A DNA stretch of 64,000 nt from Channa striata (taxonomy: Eukaryota; Chordata; Actinopteri; Anabantiformes; Channidae), in assembly GCA_033026295.1 (NCBI GenBank), contig CM065184.1, positions 4,696,001 to 4,760,000 on the forward strand, read 5' to 3'. The notes under the pieces were generated by a model. It was not told the origin of the DNA. It saw nothing but the letters and a program-made list of their open reading frames with translations, and searched no databases. The first letter of the stretch is position 1. Every line of letters begins with the position of its first letter. A program made the position numbers and the translations under genes. This document shows, piece by piece, positions 40,701 through 52,511 of this stretch.

Positions 40701-43700
40701 TTTCCACACTCCGCATCACACTGAACTGTTGACCCCAAGTACTTAAACTCCTGCACCTTCTTCACCTCAGCCCCCTGTAACCTCACGCTTCTACCTGGCT
40801 CCCTCTCGTTTAGACACATGTATTCAGTCTTGCTACGACTGACTTTCATGCCTCTTCTTTCCAGAGCAAACCTCCACCTCTCCAGCTGTTCCTCCACCTG
40901 CTCTCTACTCTCACTGCAAATCACAATGTCGTTAGTCTTACTAAGTGGAAGTTCTACAAATGTGGGATTTTGGTGATAACTGCATGTATAACACTGCATA
41001 ACTATGGGCCAGTGTGTTTTCTCTGTGCCTTCATACCTGATGTTGTTGCTAACTCCATGTCTCTTTTGTTAGCACTCAGAATCTCGTCTTTCTTCTCTGT
41101 AAGCAACTCTGAAAGACAGCAGATGATCTCTGCTCTCTGATAAAACAAAGAATCAAGACAATCATTTCAGAGCCAAGAATAATTAAATAATAATAATTAA
41201 AATAATTAAATTAAAGGTACTAAGAGTACAATGTAAAATTAAGTTAACTAAACTAACTTTGGCATACTTTTGTTTATACTTTTTGGTTTTGAATTATGTT
41301 TGCTGTTCTATTCACAATGTAAGGTTATTGTAATTTAAATTGATCAAATTGTACATTATTTGATCAAATATAATGTTATCTAAATTCATTTAGAAATTAT
41401 ATAAGGAGTATATTGCATTTAGGTATGTAAACTTATACTAACTCATACTTACTTTATTTTAATCTAAAGATTACCTTAATGAAAATGTAGATTAAAGCCC
41501 TAAAACTAACCTAAGAATACCCTCAAACCCATGAGGAAATTATTATTCTTTTATTTGCCATAACATTTGAACATTGCACTTTATTCAGCCAGAGCACACA
41601 GAGGAAAGAAGCAGCTCACCTGTTCAGGGAGCAGGGAGGCCAGAGCCCTCCCTGCATGTCGGGCCATCTCTGTTTGTTGCTCCACAGTTGGACCTGGTGG
41701 TGTCAATAAAATACATGTTACACAAAAAACTACAATAAGCATCTCAAATATTCTTTCCAGATTGTCTTAGCCAGTACCGGCAGGTTTGACTTCGGAAAAG
41801 AAGGTGCCAACTTTCTTCCCTTCCACAATGTCTGTGATGACATGACCTGTGACTTTAGGGTCTGTGCCATTGGCAATGACTACAGATGTACCACCCTGTA
41901 GGGCCCACAGGGCAGCTTTTACCTAGTTCAGAAAACAAAATTGAGTATAATGACAATTAATCATCAACCAACAAACCAACCCAGTACAGGTTACACTTAA
42001 AAGTAGTCTTTGTCACACTAACCTTGGCCTCCATGCCACCAATGCCAACTCTGGACTTGGTGCCGTAAGTGATGGACTGCTGGTCTCCAGGATAAAATAT
42101 ATCAATGAGCTTGGCATCATCCGACCCTGGGGGACTGTCGTATAAGCCTGGGAGATACAGTTTTTCTTTTTTATCCTTAATTTAACCAGATCACATACAT
42201 TGATAATTTGTATCTGCTGATCAGCTGACCACCTTCTAATGATGGCCACCTTCTATATGTCTGGCCAAGGTCAGACATATACACACTAAACATGACAGAG
42301 GGATTAAATGATTATTATAAAAGGGATACATATGATTAATCGTTAGCTGATCCTCTTCAGCATTTTACACATTAAGTAAACTACTGTTAAAACTTAGACA
42401 TAAATCAAAGAAAAGTACATGTACAATCTATGTCTGTACCTTGAACATCCGACAGAGCAATAAGGAGATCTGCTTTCATTTCAACAGCAAGCCGTGCAGC
42501 CAAGCTATCATTATCTTTGATGCTAATTACCTGAAAAACAAACAAAATTGTTTTTTATTTTTTAAAAAGTTTTACATTCTATTCTGGATTAGCTGCTTTT
42601 CAGTTTACCCCAATGCAACAAAAAAATCTCCCAGTAGCATTCAGTTACAAAACAAACATGTTCACCGCCTTCGAAAAGGAGACAACACAAGCAGATGCAC
42701 TGTACTGTGTGTGTTATAGAATGGCAGAAAACAAGACCACCGTATATTGAGATAGTGGAGAATGTATAAAAAACCCTTAAAATTTAAAAACAAAAAAGCC
42801 TCCAATTAATCCAAAATGCTGCAGCAAGATTACTGACTGGGATTGGTAGGAGAGATCATAGTTCACCTTCATTAGCTTCTCTCTTTTGGCTTCCTATTAA
42901 ATGTAGAATAGAATTTAAAACCATTCTTCTTACCTATAAAGCTCTAAACGGTCATGCTCCATCATACCTAAAAGATCTCCTTCTACCACATCATCCTACT
43001 AGACCACTTCGGTGCCAAAATGCAGGCCTACTTGTGGTTCCCAGAATTTCCAAAAATAGAATGGGAGGCAGAGCCTTTAGCTATCAAGCACCTCTCCTGT
43101 GGAACCAGCTCCCAGTCCAGATTCGGTAAGCAGACACCCTCTCTACTGAGAAGACTAGGCTCAAAACCTTCCTCTTCGATAAAGCTTATAGTTGGTTATA
43201 GTCATGCTGCTATAGGCTCAGACTGCTGGGGGACTCTGCACTGTGCCACTTTCCTTTTCTCTTCATTCTCTCCTCTCACCCCACATCTATAATGTCACCA
43301 CTGTATGACATTAACTCTGTATCTTCTTTGTCCCGTAGTCGTCTTTCTCCCTCTCTGTCTCCCTCTCTCTGTCCCTGTCTTCAGGTGTCCCCGGATTTGG
43401 CGCTGTGTGTCCTCCAGTGTGCAGCTACTGGTCTTACTAACCTGCTCAATGTTTTGTTGTTGCTTTTGTTGCTCTGTTCTTTTCTCTCTCCACTTTCCAC
43501 TCACCCCAACCAGTCAAGGCAGATGGCCACCCACCCTGAGCCTGGTTCTGCTGGAGATTTCTTCCGTTAAAGGGAGTTTTTCCTCTCCACTGTTGCCTAT
43601 GGCTTGCTCAAGGGGGATTTGTTGGGTTTTCTTTAAATGTTTGTATAGTCTTGACTTTATTATGTAAAGTGCCTTGAGATGACCTTGTTGTAAATTGGCG

Positions 43701-44935
43701 CTATATAAATAAAGTTGAATTGAAAATTGAATTAATCTTTGATTTACATGTGCATTAGGCAATTGACCAATACAGTTCAAGATTACATCTAGCGTGCCCA
43801 GCATGCTCATCAGAGTACTCACGTTTACCCCCTGCAGGTCACTACTAGGAACAGGGGGTGGAACAACTGCATCATTGGTGTTGATGATAGGAACAATGTT
43901 CATCCTCAGCAATTCATAGAGTGTGCTGTTCAAGTTGCGACGCTTTTGCTCATCATGGAAATCCAGATTGGTGACTAGAATCTGCAAACATGGATATAAA
44001 TATAAAGAATCCAGTAATCTGCTTTAAAAATTTATTCTCTGAGGAAAATGAATTACATACTTGTGCAGTACAGATGCTGTATTGAGTGAACATGGCTTCA
44101 TACAAAGCCATGAGACCGCTCTGTCCAGCGGCTGCACATGCCCTTGCCTCCAAAACTGGAACTGACTGAAAAACAAATATTTCCAAAGCTTTAAAAACAA
44201 GTATGAACATGATGCATCAAATGTTTAGCTAATATTTCAACATTTCTCAAAAAGTGGACTAAAAATGCCAGACTTATATATTAATTACCATTTCTTTGAG
44301 TTGGTTCTGTCCAGAATGCAAGGCTTGTCTGACACTCTGAGACAGAAGGATCTCATGCCTCAGTCTCTGCTTCCCAAATGCCACAGCTCCACTGGTGACA
44401 ATCATCATCTCCCTGCCTTGATTCTGCAGCATGGCTACCTGAAACGGCACACAAAGTAATTTCTCCTTTATTATGTGTGGTGAGTCCAAATGAAACAATA
44501 ATAACAAACAAATATCTTGAAACAAACGTTCTGCTCTCATCCATAGAAACGCTGTTAATGTGATATTACCTGCTCTACTATTGAGGCCAGTCGTCCCAAT
44601 GCCAAACCGCACTCATCTCCACGTGTCACCACAGCACTCCCCAGCTTAACTACAATGCGTCTGGCCTGCTTTAACTCACTGCGATGGGCAAAAGACTTCC
44701 CATGGGAACGTGGGAGTGAGACTGCTGAGAATAACAAAGATTTTTTTTAATTATACCTCAGCATATACCAGAAACTCTTACCACTGTTTGATTAGTCCAC
44801 TTTAGGATTAACAAATCTTCAATACATAAATTACTCACATTTGGATTGGGAAAACGCTCTAATAGAGACTGGGTAGACATTTGACTGCCGGATTTTTGAT
44901 GGCAGGCGAGAGCACAAGGCCAGCCTGGTGAACAT
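37793..44935 (-). CDS. aldh18a1: delta-1-pyrroline-5-carboxylate synthase (P5CS)
   Basis: Bifunctional mitochondrial enzyme (glutamate 5-kinase plus gamma-glutamyl phosphate reductase) making P5C for proline and ornithine. Coding exons (minus): 44839-44935, 44570-44724, 44289-44438, 44061-44165, 43823-43981, 42440-42530, 42023-42147, 41778-41922, 41620-41693, 41037-41136, 39800-40020, 39575-39712, 39287-39482, 38978-39099, 38299-38581, 37793-38181; phases agree throughout. ATG at 44935 opens a basic, Ser-rich mitochondrial presequence (MFTRLALCSRLPSKIR). The kinase domain shows VVKLGSAVV and VTSGAVAFGKQRL. The reductase domain shows PIGVLLVIFESRPDCLPQ and the nucleophile Cys in YPAACNAMETLL (about residue 597). 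Exon 5 ends in two overlapping donors (see separate entry). Exon 11 uses a strong acceptor at 40020. The predicted product is 849 aa versus 795 in human; the excess is a C-terminal extension that probably reflects a one-base loss near 38005-38015. Confidence 0.95.
40287..40930 (-). mobile_element. 5'-truncated non-LTR LINE (RTE-like reverse transcriptase 3' part)
   Basis: Minus-strand frames encode the C-terminal part of a LINE reverse transcriptase, including RRGMKVSRSKTEYMCLNE, EFKYLGSTVQ and VRPALLYGLETV. A second frame carries RRARGRPKRRYMD and the terminal VKWKRMI. The 3' end is GGGAAAAGCCGAAAG followed by a short TAG repeat. The copy is flanked by an 18-bp direct duplication, GTTAGTCTTACTAAGTGG, at 40269-40286 and 40931-40948. 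It is broken by an internal gap or frameshift near 40515-40530 and is truncated at its 5' side. It lies in aldh18a1 intron 10, same strand as the gene. Confidence 0.85.
42776..43735 (+). mobile_element. Rex1-type LINE 3' fragment
   Basis: Plus-strand frame from about 42800 to the TAA near 43130 encodes the end of a Rex1/CR1-like reverse transcriptase (LQNAAARLLTGIGRRDHSS, FWLPIKCRIEFKT, LLLPHHPTRPLRCQNAGL, APLLWNQLPVQIR). The 3' UTR follows, with AAAGGGAGTTTTTCCTCTCC, GTGCCTTGAGATGACC and GGCGCTATATAAATAAAG, ending in a TTGAAT-like tail. The 5' part is missing. It lies in aldh18a1 intron 5, antisense to the gene. Confidence 0.88.
43823..43828 (-). promoter_or_regulatory. aldh18a1: tandem alternative splice donor in aldh18a1 exon 5
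   Basis: The end of exon 5 reads GGG-GTAAAC-GTGAGT. Splicing before GTGAGT adds codons for Val-Asn (residues about 221-222). Splicing before GTAAAC omits them. Mammalian P5CS is known to have long and short isoforms differing by exactly this Val-Asn pair, with different sensitivity to ornithine inhibition. Both donors are intact here. Confidence 0.8.
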
Positions 44936-45491
44936 GGCACCGATGCTTCGGGGCAGCTGTCAAGAACACACACACACCAACACCAGGTTAGTCTTACAGC
45001 AACAATCACCTAATTTGAAATAATCTAATTTTGATTATGTCAGACAGAATGCATGGCTGGCTATCTACACCAATACTTTAAATGAGACGATTTATTGAAC
45101 ATAATTAATTTGTGGGTTAATCTAGTCCCACAGGAAAGCACTGCATCAGGTGGCTTGGTGGCATCAGCAAGTTGTTTGTACTTGAACTTGATTTCCTGAC
45201 CCAGTAAAAACATTGTCTGCACTAACGTTAGTTAGCCTATAAACTACAGCAAACTGAAACATACAGGGGCGGGACAACAGCCAAACGTGAAGACAGGTGA
45301 AGCTGATAAACTCGTTATATGGCTAACACACTGTAGCTACGTGGCTAGTGCTGTTAATCTTGTGAAGCACCTGGGGCAAGCTAGCATTGGCTAGCATTAG
45401 CTGTTTTGAGCTAGCTTTCATTGCTGCCGAGCTTCGCGACTATTTCCGACAACATATAAAGAGCAATTAATTTTACAAAGAGACTTCTTAC

Positions 45492-45650
45492 CTTGCAATA
45501 TATGGATGCGGAAAGCCAAACAACTACCCTGGGGTGTAATACAAGGAGACACGTAGTCAGCAGGACCGGTGTTGTGCTGCCACATCCACAGCCCACGTTG
45601 GTTAGGAAGTGCAACAACTGAGCTATTCACGAACGACGGCTACGCAAACT
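45492..45650 (-). other. aldh18a1: aldh18a1 non-coding first exon (approximate 5' end)
   Basis: A minus-strand AAG/GTAAGAAG donor at 45492-45491 pairs with the CAG acceptor before 44956, upstream of the start codon. It gives a 5' UTR exon whose 5' limit is unknown. A CCAAT box (minus, 45655-45651) and TGACGTAA (45659-45666) lie just upstream, so the start of transcription is probably around 45550-45640. Confidence 0.5.
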
Positions 45651-46218
45651 ATTGGGATTGACGTAAGTGAGATATGTTTTACGTACGTAGAAGTAGTAAT
45701 TTGGACGGGCGGATACGTAAGTAGGGGAAGTACAACCCCGGCGATGGAGACTATGCAACGTTCACGTTTCAAATTTAAATTTACTTTTAGCACGCTGTTA
45801 ATGTAAACATCCGCATTCAAATAATGGTTTATAGTCTATTATAAAATATGCAAATAGAGAATGATTATTTTTTAAACTTGTTTTTAAAGCTGGATTTAGC
45901 TAAGAGAACTAACATTTTTTTGTGTTAAGTGGACCTGAACCAATGATTTGATCATTCACACAAGAATTAATAAATTTTATAATAACTGATTACTTAAATC
46001 ACTCAATCACCTAATAAATTTAGGTTTTTGGAAGTGTGCCATCCAATTGTGTGGAAGTCAATAGTGTGAAAAAGCTGCAGGAAGATTCCAAATCATCTTT
46101 AGTAATCTGACACTGAGGCACGTGAGTACATGCCAAGAGAGCCCTGTAAAACATTAATGGGCAGGAGAGCCAGAAGCGGAGAGCACACTGAGCAACCACT
46201 ACAGCCGCAAGCAGAGCT
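45651..46218. promoter_or_regulatory. divergent spacer between aldh18a1 and the TRIM gene
   Basis: Fewer than 600 bp separate the aldh18a1 first exon (minus) from the TRIM ATG (plus). Near the aldh18a1 side are a CCAAT box on the minus strand (45655-45651), TGACGTAA (45659-45666) and an ACGTACGT palindrome near 45681. The TRIM side, from about 45830, is AT-rich. Shared regulation is possible but not shown by the sequence. Confidence 0.45.
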
Positions 46219-48364
46219 ATGGACACTGTGGAGGAAACGCTGAAGTGTCCCGCCTGTCAGGAATTCTTCACAGATCCTGTGACGCTCCCATGTGGACATC
46301 ACTTCTGTCTCACCTGTATCCAGACTGTTTGGGAAACAAATGGGTCTGACGAGGGCCCATTCTTTTGTCCAGAGTGTCAGGTATTCTTCCCCTCTGACCT
46401 CACTGTGGAAGTAAATACCAATATTCAGACCAAGATAAAGGACCTCACCACCAAGCCACCAGCAGCAGAGCTACAGACAACTTCATACAGAGGAACAAAA
46501 TCATCAACTGTTTATTGTGACCAATGCATAGAGGCCCCATTGGTGGCCATAAGGACCTGTCTGACCTGTGATGCCTCATTGTGCCAGGCCCACGCCCTGC
46601 TGCACCAGCAAAGATCTGCTCTGAGAAAGCACACACTTGTAGAGGTGACAGGGGATCCACTGTCCCTAAAGTGCAGGGAACACTGTGATGAGCTCAAGCT
46701 CTTCTGTAAGGAGGAAAGAGTGCCTGTGTGCTGTTTATGTGTCCTGGTGGGAACACACAAGAACCACAAAGCATCTCAACTCAGTGAAGCCTGCACAGAC
46801 TTCAAGGTGAACATTAGAATTATTTTGTGGTTTAAGTTTTATTTTCTTGGAAATCGATTTCTTAATTTTTTCTATCTTTATATACTGCTTTTAGAGCATG
46901 TTAGAGGCTACTCTGAACCAACTTTTAAAAAGGAGAAGTGAAGCAGAACATGCCATCAAGGATTTGGAGTCACTTTACACGCAAACAGTGGTACGATCAG
47001 CGTGAAGTGCACCCTTTTTATCATTTATTTATTTGTTTTATTTACAGAAATGCCTTTGTATATAATACAGTGTATTTTTGTAATTTTCCAGAAGTCTGCT
47101 GCAGATTTCAGAGAGAGAATCTCTGATAAGTACAGCCGGATCCGTGTTGTGCTGGATGGTGATGAGCGTCTAATGATGCAAATTATAGATTCAGAGGAGA
47201 CATACATGACAGAGTGGCTGGAGGCCCAAAGGGGCATTGTGGAGGCCCAGATCAAAGAGATAGATGGCCTCAGAGCCTCCAGCAAATCCCTCCTTGAGGA
47301 AACAGACGATCTAAGATTCTTACAAGTAGGTTAATGGTAGCCAGTTTTGTGACAATGAGTTATTAGGATTATGTGAAACTGCAGCCAAAATTTTGAGTAT
47401 ATACAATAGTATATATGGCCTGTTTGTTTTAACAGCAAATCACAGCACAGAATCTTTGGTAAGTAGATCACCATTTTTTACTGGTTTCTGTTAGCATTGT
47501 TTTGCTTCTAATGCCTTTAGTTATGTATTGCAGTGACCCTTTGGATTTCCCACCAATCCAGAAAGTAGACAAGGATCTGTGTGATCCTGAGAAGCTACAA
47601 ACGATAGAGAAGTTGGTGGATGACCTCACTGTGTCTCTGTCCCAGCATTTTCCCCGAATGTGGTCATGTTAGTAAAAATCCAGTATTTTGCCATTTTAAA
47701 TGAATCACTATGGCTATCGCTGTAAGTGTGCACTGAAAGTAAATTTGTATTTGCAGATCTTTGTTCTCCTGCTCTGGACTCTAAGACAGCCCATCCAACA
47801 CTGGAAATATCTGAGGACAGAAAACAAGTGTATTGGAGACGACAGCCTGTCAGTAAAGGTCCTAGCCCTCAGCCATATGATTCCCAGTACAGTGTCCTGG
47901 CTCAAGAGGGTTTTACTAGCGGCCAGCACTACTGGGAGGTCATAGTTCAGGAGAAACCTTATTGGCTAATAGGCATGACCACGGGGCCAGACCTTAAAAA
48001 AGATGCTCCAAATCAGAGTTCATCCCGCTTGGGCGTGAACAGCACATCCTGGTGCATCTACCATGGGGATGGCCAGTATTTGGCATGTCATGATACCCAG
48101 GAGAAGCAGCTCACAGTTGCCAAGACAGTCAGAAAGCTGGGCATTCTGACAAATCTCCACAAGGGGGAACTGTCATTCTACAACGCTGACGCAATGACCC
48201 TGCTTCACTCTTTTTGCGTGCAGTGCACTGAGAGTCTATACCCCATGTTAAATCCATGCATTGATGCAAATGGACTGAACAGGCAGCCTCTTACCTTGTT
48301 TTGGATTAAAGACCCATGGGATTGGCATGGTAACACAGATTATGGAGATAAAGAGTCAGCTTAG
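46219..48364 (+). CDS. TRIM family E3 ubiquitin ligase (RING, B-box, coiled coil, PRY-SPRY)
   Basis: Six exons: 46219-46806, 46895-46990, 47092-47325, 47436-47458, 47534-47667, 47757-48364, all GT-AG with consistent phases, giving 560 aa. The exon series 96, 234 and 23 bp before a large SPRY exon is the standard TRIM pattern. A C3HC4 RING occupies about residues 10-56 (CPACQEFF, LPCGHHFCLTC, CPEC). A B-box 1-like segment follows (CDQC, CLTC, CQAH), then B-box 2 (CREHCDELKLFC, CCLC, HKNH). Exons 2-3 form the coiled coil. The last exon holds PRY (DSKTAHPTLEI) and SPRY (GQHYWEV, YWLIG, SWCIYHG, KLGILTN). Probably cytoplasmic, fish-expanded TRIM group of the TRIM25/TRIM39/bloodthirsty type; I cannot name the orthologue. 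The frame is intact, with no sign of decay. Confidence 0.9.
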
Positions 48365-49212
48365 AGGACAATCCAGAATAATTCACTGATCACTGACTCA
48401 GTGATGTGTTTAAATATATGGTTTATCTGTGACCACATTTTGGAAATTACACTGGGGGAAAAAACATCACCCTGGAAGAAAAATTGCTATTGTCAAAATG
48501 ATTATTTCTGATCACAATCAGTTTCACTGCTTACAGATGCCCTATTGGTTGGAAATGTAACAACCTTAGTACTAACGTGTGAATGATTTTGTTTGGCTGT
48601 TAAATCCATCTGTCATTTAACAACTTAGAAGCTCCACTGGTAAACTTGATGTAGTTTGGGAAGTTAACAACCCATGTGGAAACTACGGGCATATTTTTGG
48701 TTTTGTGTTTGTTCATTAGTTGGTTGGTTTGTTGTTTGTCCCATTCACTCAACAGACCATTGCCTTAAGTCTCACATGTCCATAAACAATTGAAACTAAA
48801 TACTTACTAAGGTCAGGTAACAGTCACATTGTTTTTCCCTTTTTTCATCATTACTTTAGAAACACATGCATTTTTGACCACCATATATGTGTGCTAAATA
48901 TTCATCTTCTCATCATATCTCCACCTCCATTCATTCTCTCCTTTAACTATAATGCAGATCAGGTTGAGCAAAAGCTAAGATATACATTTGGTATGTTTTA
49001 TTAATAGGAAAATATTAAAGGGCTGACAGCAGTCACACATTTATTTCATTTTTCAGGCGTCCTTTTCAACAGTGGATTACCAGTGGTTTAGACCTGAAAG
49101 ACAGGACACTAGGTGCAACTGCACAAAATTCAATAACTAAATCATGATGAGTTTCTCAACATTTCTTCCATTCATAACTAAGTTATTATAGATACACAAG
49201 CTGACAGGTTTT
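48365..49212. other. convergent 3' ends of the TRIM gene and habp2
   Basis: No coding sequence. An ATTAAA on the plus strand (49014-49019) may serve the TRIM transcript. AATAAA on the minus strand (49045-49040) is well placed for habp2. The two 3' UTRs would then lie tail to tail and nearly touch. Confidence 0.45.
49040..49045 (-). terminator. habp2: habp2 polyadenylation signal
   Basis: AATAAA on the minus strand, about 170 bp beyond the habp2 stop codon at 49213-49215. Confidence 0.5.
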
Positions 49213-52200
49213 TTATGGAAACCTAATGTGAGTCTTTGACTTGATCCAGTCCAGATACTGAGTGACCCGCGTGTAGACCCCAGGCTTGTTCTCTCTTCCA
49301 CATTCATCTCCCCAGCTCACCAGGCCATAAACAACATGGCTAGTGTTCTGCTTACAAGTCAGTGGACCCCCAGAGTCACCCTGAAAAAAAGAGAAAACAA
49401 ACTCATCTCATGTAAGTTAGTCACACATTTATGTGAAACATTTTATTTAATAAGTTTCCTCTATTGACCTGACAGGAATCCACCCCTCCCTGCAGATGGC
49501 CCGCACAGAGCATGGAAACATCCAGGACTTTTCCATAAATAGCGGGTTCAGAACACTTCTGCTGGTTGATCAGCAGTACGTTGGCCTGCAGCAGGTGATT
49601 GGAACCATACCGGGCTGCAGAAAAGTTGGAAGAATTAGGTTCTACTAAATACAACAACCAGTGCAGTGCAGCTGTGTTTGTTGCATGCTAATAAAAAGGG
49701 AACTTACATTGCTCTGTCATACCCCATCCAGAAATGGTGCACTCTATCCCATCAGGCAGTGGAGCGCCAGGCAGACAGGCCGCCTTCACAAACTGTGTCT
49801 CATTGGCACAAGCTCCATTATTACCCCTCAGCCTCAGCAGAGCTTTTGGAATGTCAAAAAAAAAGTCAACAACAAATAACAAAAGGATAAAGAACGTTAG
49901 GCCTTCATTATTGTTGCTGTTATAGAGTTGTTCATTTCCTTAATTGTATTATTACAGTTTTATTTGTTGGTGACTTTTAAATATAGAGGGTATTCAGAGC
50001 ATACTCTTAAACTATTAATTCTAATTCTGTTGATACTGGCTTATTTATTATAAAAGGAGAGAGAGGTGTGAACTACCTATATCGTTGTAAACAGCTGTTG
50101 GAGTCTCCCTGAAGTTTTCATGCACAATAACATCTTCAACCCTTAAGGCTTGCTCTGTTGTTTCTGTTGTAGCCAGTGTCAGACCTCCCGCCAGCACTTG
50201 CATGTCCATTCCTTGTATACTGTTGAAACAAAAAACAATATATCAAGACCACATCCAAATGCACGTTTTATTCAATAACGGGCCAGTGTTTTGATAGTTT
50301 TGTTTTAGTGGCTTTGATTTGTAGTCAGCACTGTTGTGCTTACATGCAATGTGCAGCTGTCAGAGCCCAGCAGCTTGCAATTAGAACTCCTCCACAGACG
50401 TGTTTGAATGGACGGTCAGTATTCATTGCTCTCACTTGCAGAGAAACCTGCCAGGGTAGAGTCCCAGGAGTGACCTTCAGGCCACCAAAGATTCGAGTAA
50501 TAGGTTTTTTGGGCTCAGGGTTCCCACAGGTAGTGAACTGGTTGGGAGCAGCGGTGGGTCCCGGCTCCGGAGTTGGAACGGGCTTCTCAGTCACTGGCTG
50601 TTGTGTCGTTGGCTTGGCATCTGCAGTAGGTTCAGGTTTAGGTGCTGGGGGCTGGGCAGTAGTGGGGTGAGGGACGGGGGGGGCTATTCCAGTCGGCACC
50701 ACACCTGAAAGGACATAAACAAGAGGATGACAAAGCCGTTTACCTTGACCACACTCAGAATCATAAAGTTGTTCAAAGATTCAAAGCTGACTTGGGTCAG
50801 GACACTTTGTGACGTCACAGTAGCCCCACAGCAACCTGCGCTCTCTTCTGTAGAAACACCAGGGCTTTTCGTCTCCATCTGGGTTTCTGTGTCATAGAAA
50901 ATGCGTGAGTGCACACGCTCTTTCAGACGTTGTATGCAGTTTGTGTACATGTGTTTTCTCCTGACCTGCAGAAGTTGTGTAGGCCAAGTCCCTCTTTGTC
51001 TTCATAGGTGTTGAAGGGGTTCGTTCCTTTCACCAGCACAAAGTGAGAGTTCCAAAAGAGGCATTCGTCACCATCCTCCGTCTCAGTCACGTTTCCACGA
51101 TAAAACTCCCCTTTGTCCACATAGCAGTCATTCGGCCCTAAGAAATATACAGTCAGCATCGGCTACACGATGATGCGTATTGAACTGGAAAATGGGCAAC
51201 AAAATGGAAGATGTGGTATTTACCAACATTACAGAAACGTCCTCTGTACCCTTGAGGGCACTGGCAGTCAAAGTCATTATTGTCTCTGATGCATTTTCCA
51301 CCATTCCTGCATGGATTGGGCTCACACACAGAAACTTGGAGAAAAACAGTGTACTGTTTAAGCTTCCAGAAATTAGAAAAGGCGGGATAGAGATTTTCTC
51401 TCGCATCTGAATGAATAAATATTACTTACCGGTTTTGCAGTCTGGGGGCTGGAAAGGCTCTTTGCATTTACACTGGTAAAACGGGGGACTGGAGGTCAGT
51501 ACGCATTCACCACGCCCACATAAACCTCTCCTACAAATGTTTCGACCTGAAATAACAACACTATATGTTTTTGCTCATTTTATATATATATTTTTATCTT
51601 GTAGTCCAACAAGAGCAGTGAGACATTCGAACCTTTCTCGCATCTCTTTCCATGGAAAGGTTTAGGACATTCGCATTTGAATTTTCCTTTGCCCTTCTGC
51701 TCACACACTCCGTTGTTGAGGCAGGGGTTCGGGCTGCACTGGCCTGAGAAACGGGAACAGTTAAGAGGCGAACAAAAGCTTTTAATTAGAGCTTCCTTGC
51801 ATCGTTACACAACACCTGATAATTATGTCTCTTACCTGCTAGTGCTTGAAGGTCATAAAGCCAGTCTGAAAGCTCATCATCCTCATCATCATCCCCAGAT
51901 GGGTCTATGATCTTAAAGAAGAAGTCTAAAACAAAGATTTACCACTAGATAAGTTCTGTCCTTTTCTCTCAGCCAATAAAACATGCACACATGTTTGGTT
52001 CAGCAGTTAGGAAGATATTTATTTACAGAAAAGCACGCTTTGGACACAAAATTTTTTATACCATTCAAAAAGGACTTACCCTCAATTATGTCCTTATACC
52101 TTAATCTCCTTTTCGGTTGAGCTCCATGGCGCTCATGTTGGTTGCGACGCTCAGGGTGATCACGGCGATCGTGGTGATCGTGGTGGTCGTGGTGATCGCG

Positions 52201-52474
52201 GCCGCCCTGGTGCTCATGATCACGATGCTCGTGTTGATTTTTTTTTTCCTTCTTAGGCTTCAACTGAATTAAAAGAATCGTTCCAAATGACACCACATGA
52301 GAATCATAATAGTGAATATTTGTTCTAAGTTGCCTCGTAGATTAAAAATTTTAAATAGAAACACAGGAAAACTGTCTTAAGTTTTATTCACAGAAGAAAT
52401 GCATTATAAAATGTTGCAACATTTTAAATCTGAACTGAAGTATTCGATAAGTACTACACGCTGCTGTACAGCAT

Positions 52475-52511
<37 letters not shown>

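Noticed and set aside
43292..43667. Overlapping plus and minus open frames over pyrimidine-rich DNA
   Set aside because: They fall in the Rex1 3' UTR and are not coding.
50684..50950. 88-codon minus-strand open frame over the habp2 kringle exon
   Set aside because: It is in a different frame from the kringle sequence RNPDGDEKPWCF, which is the true coding frame.
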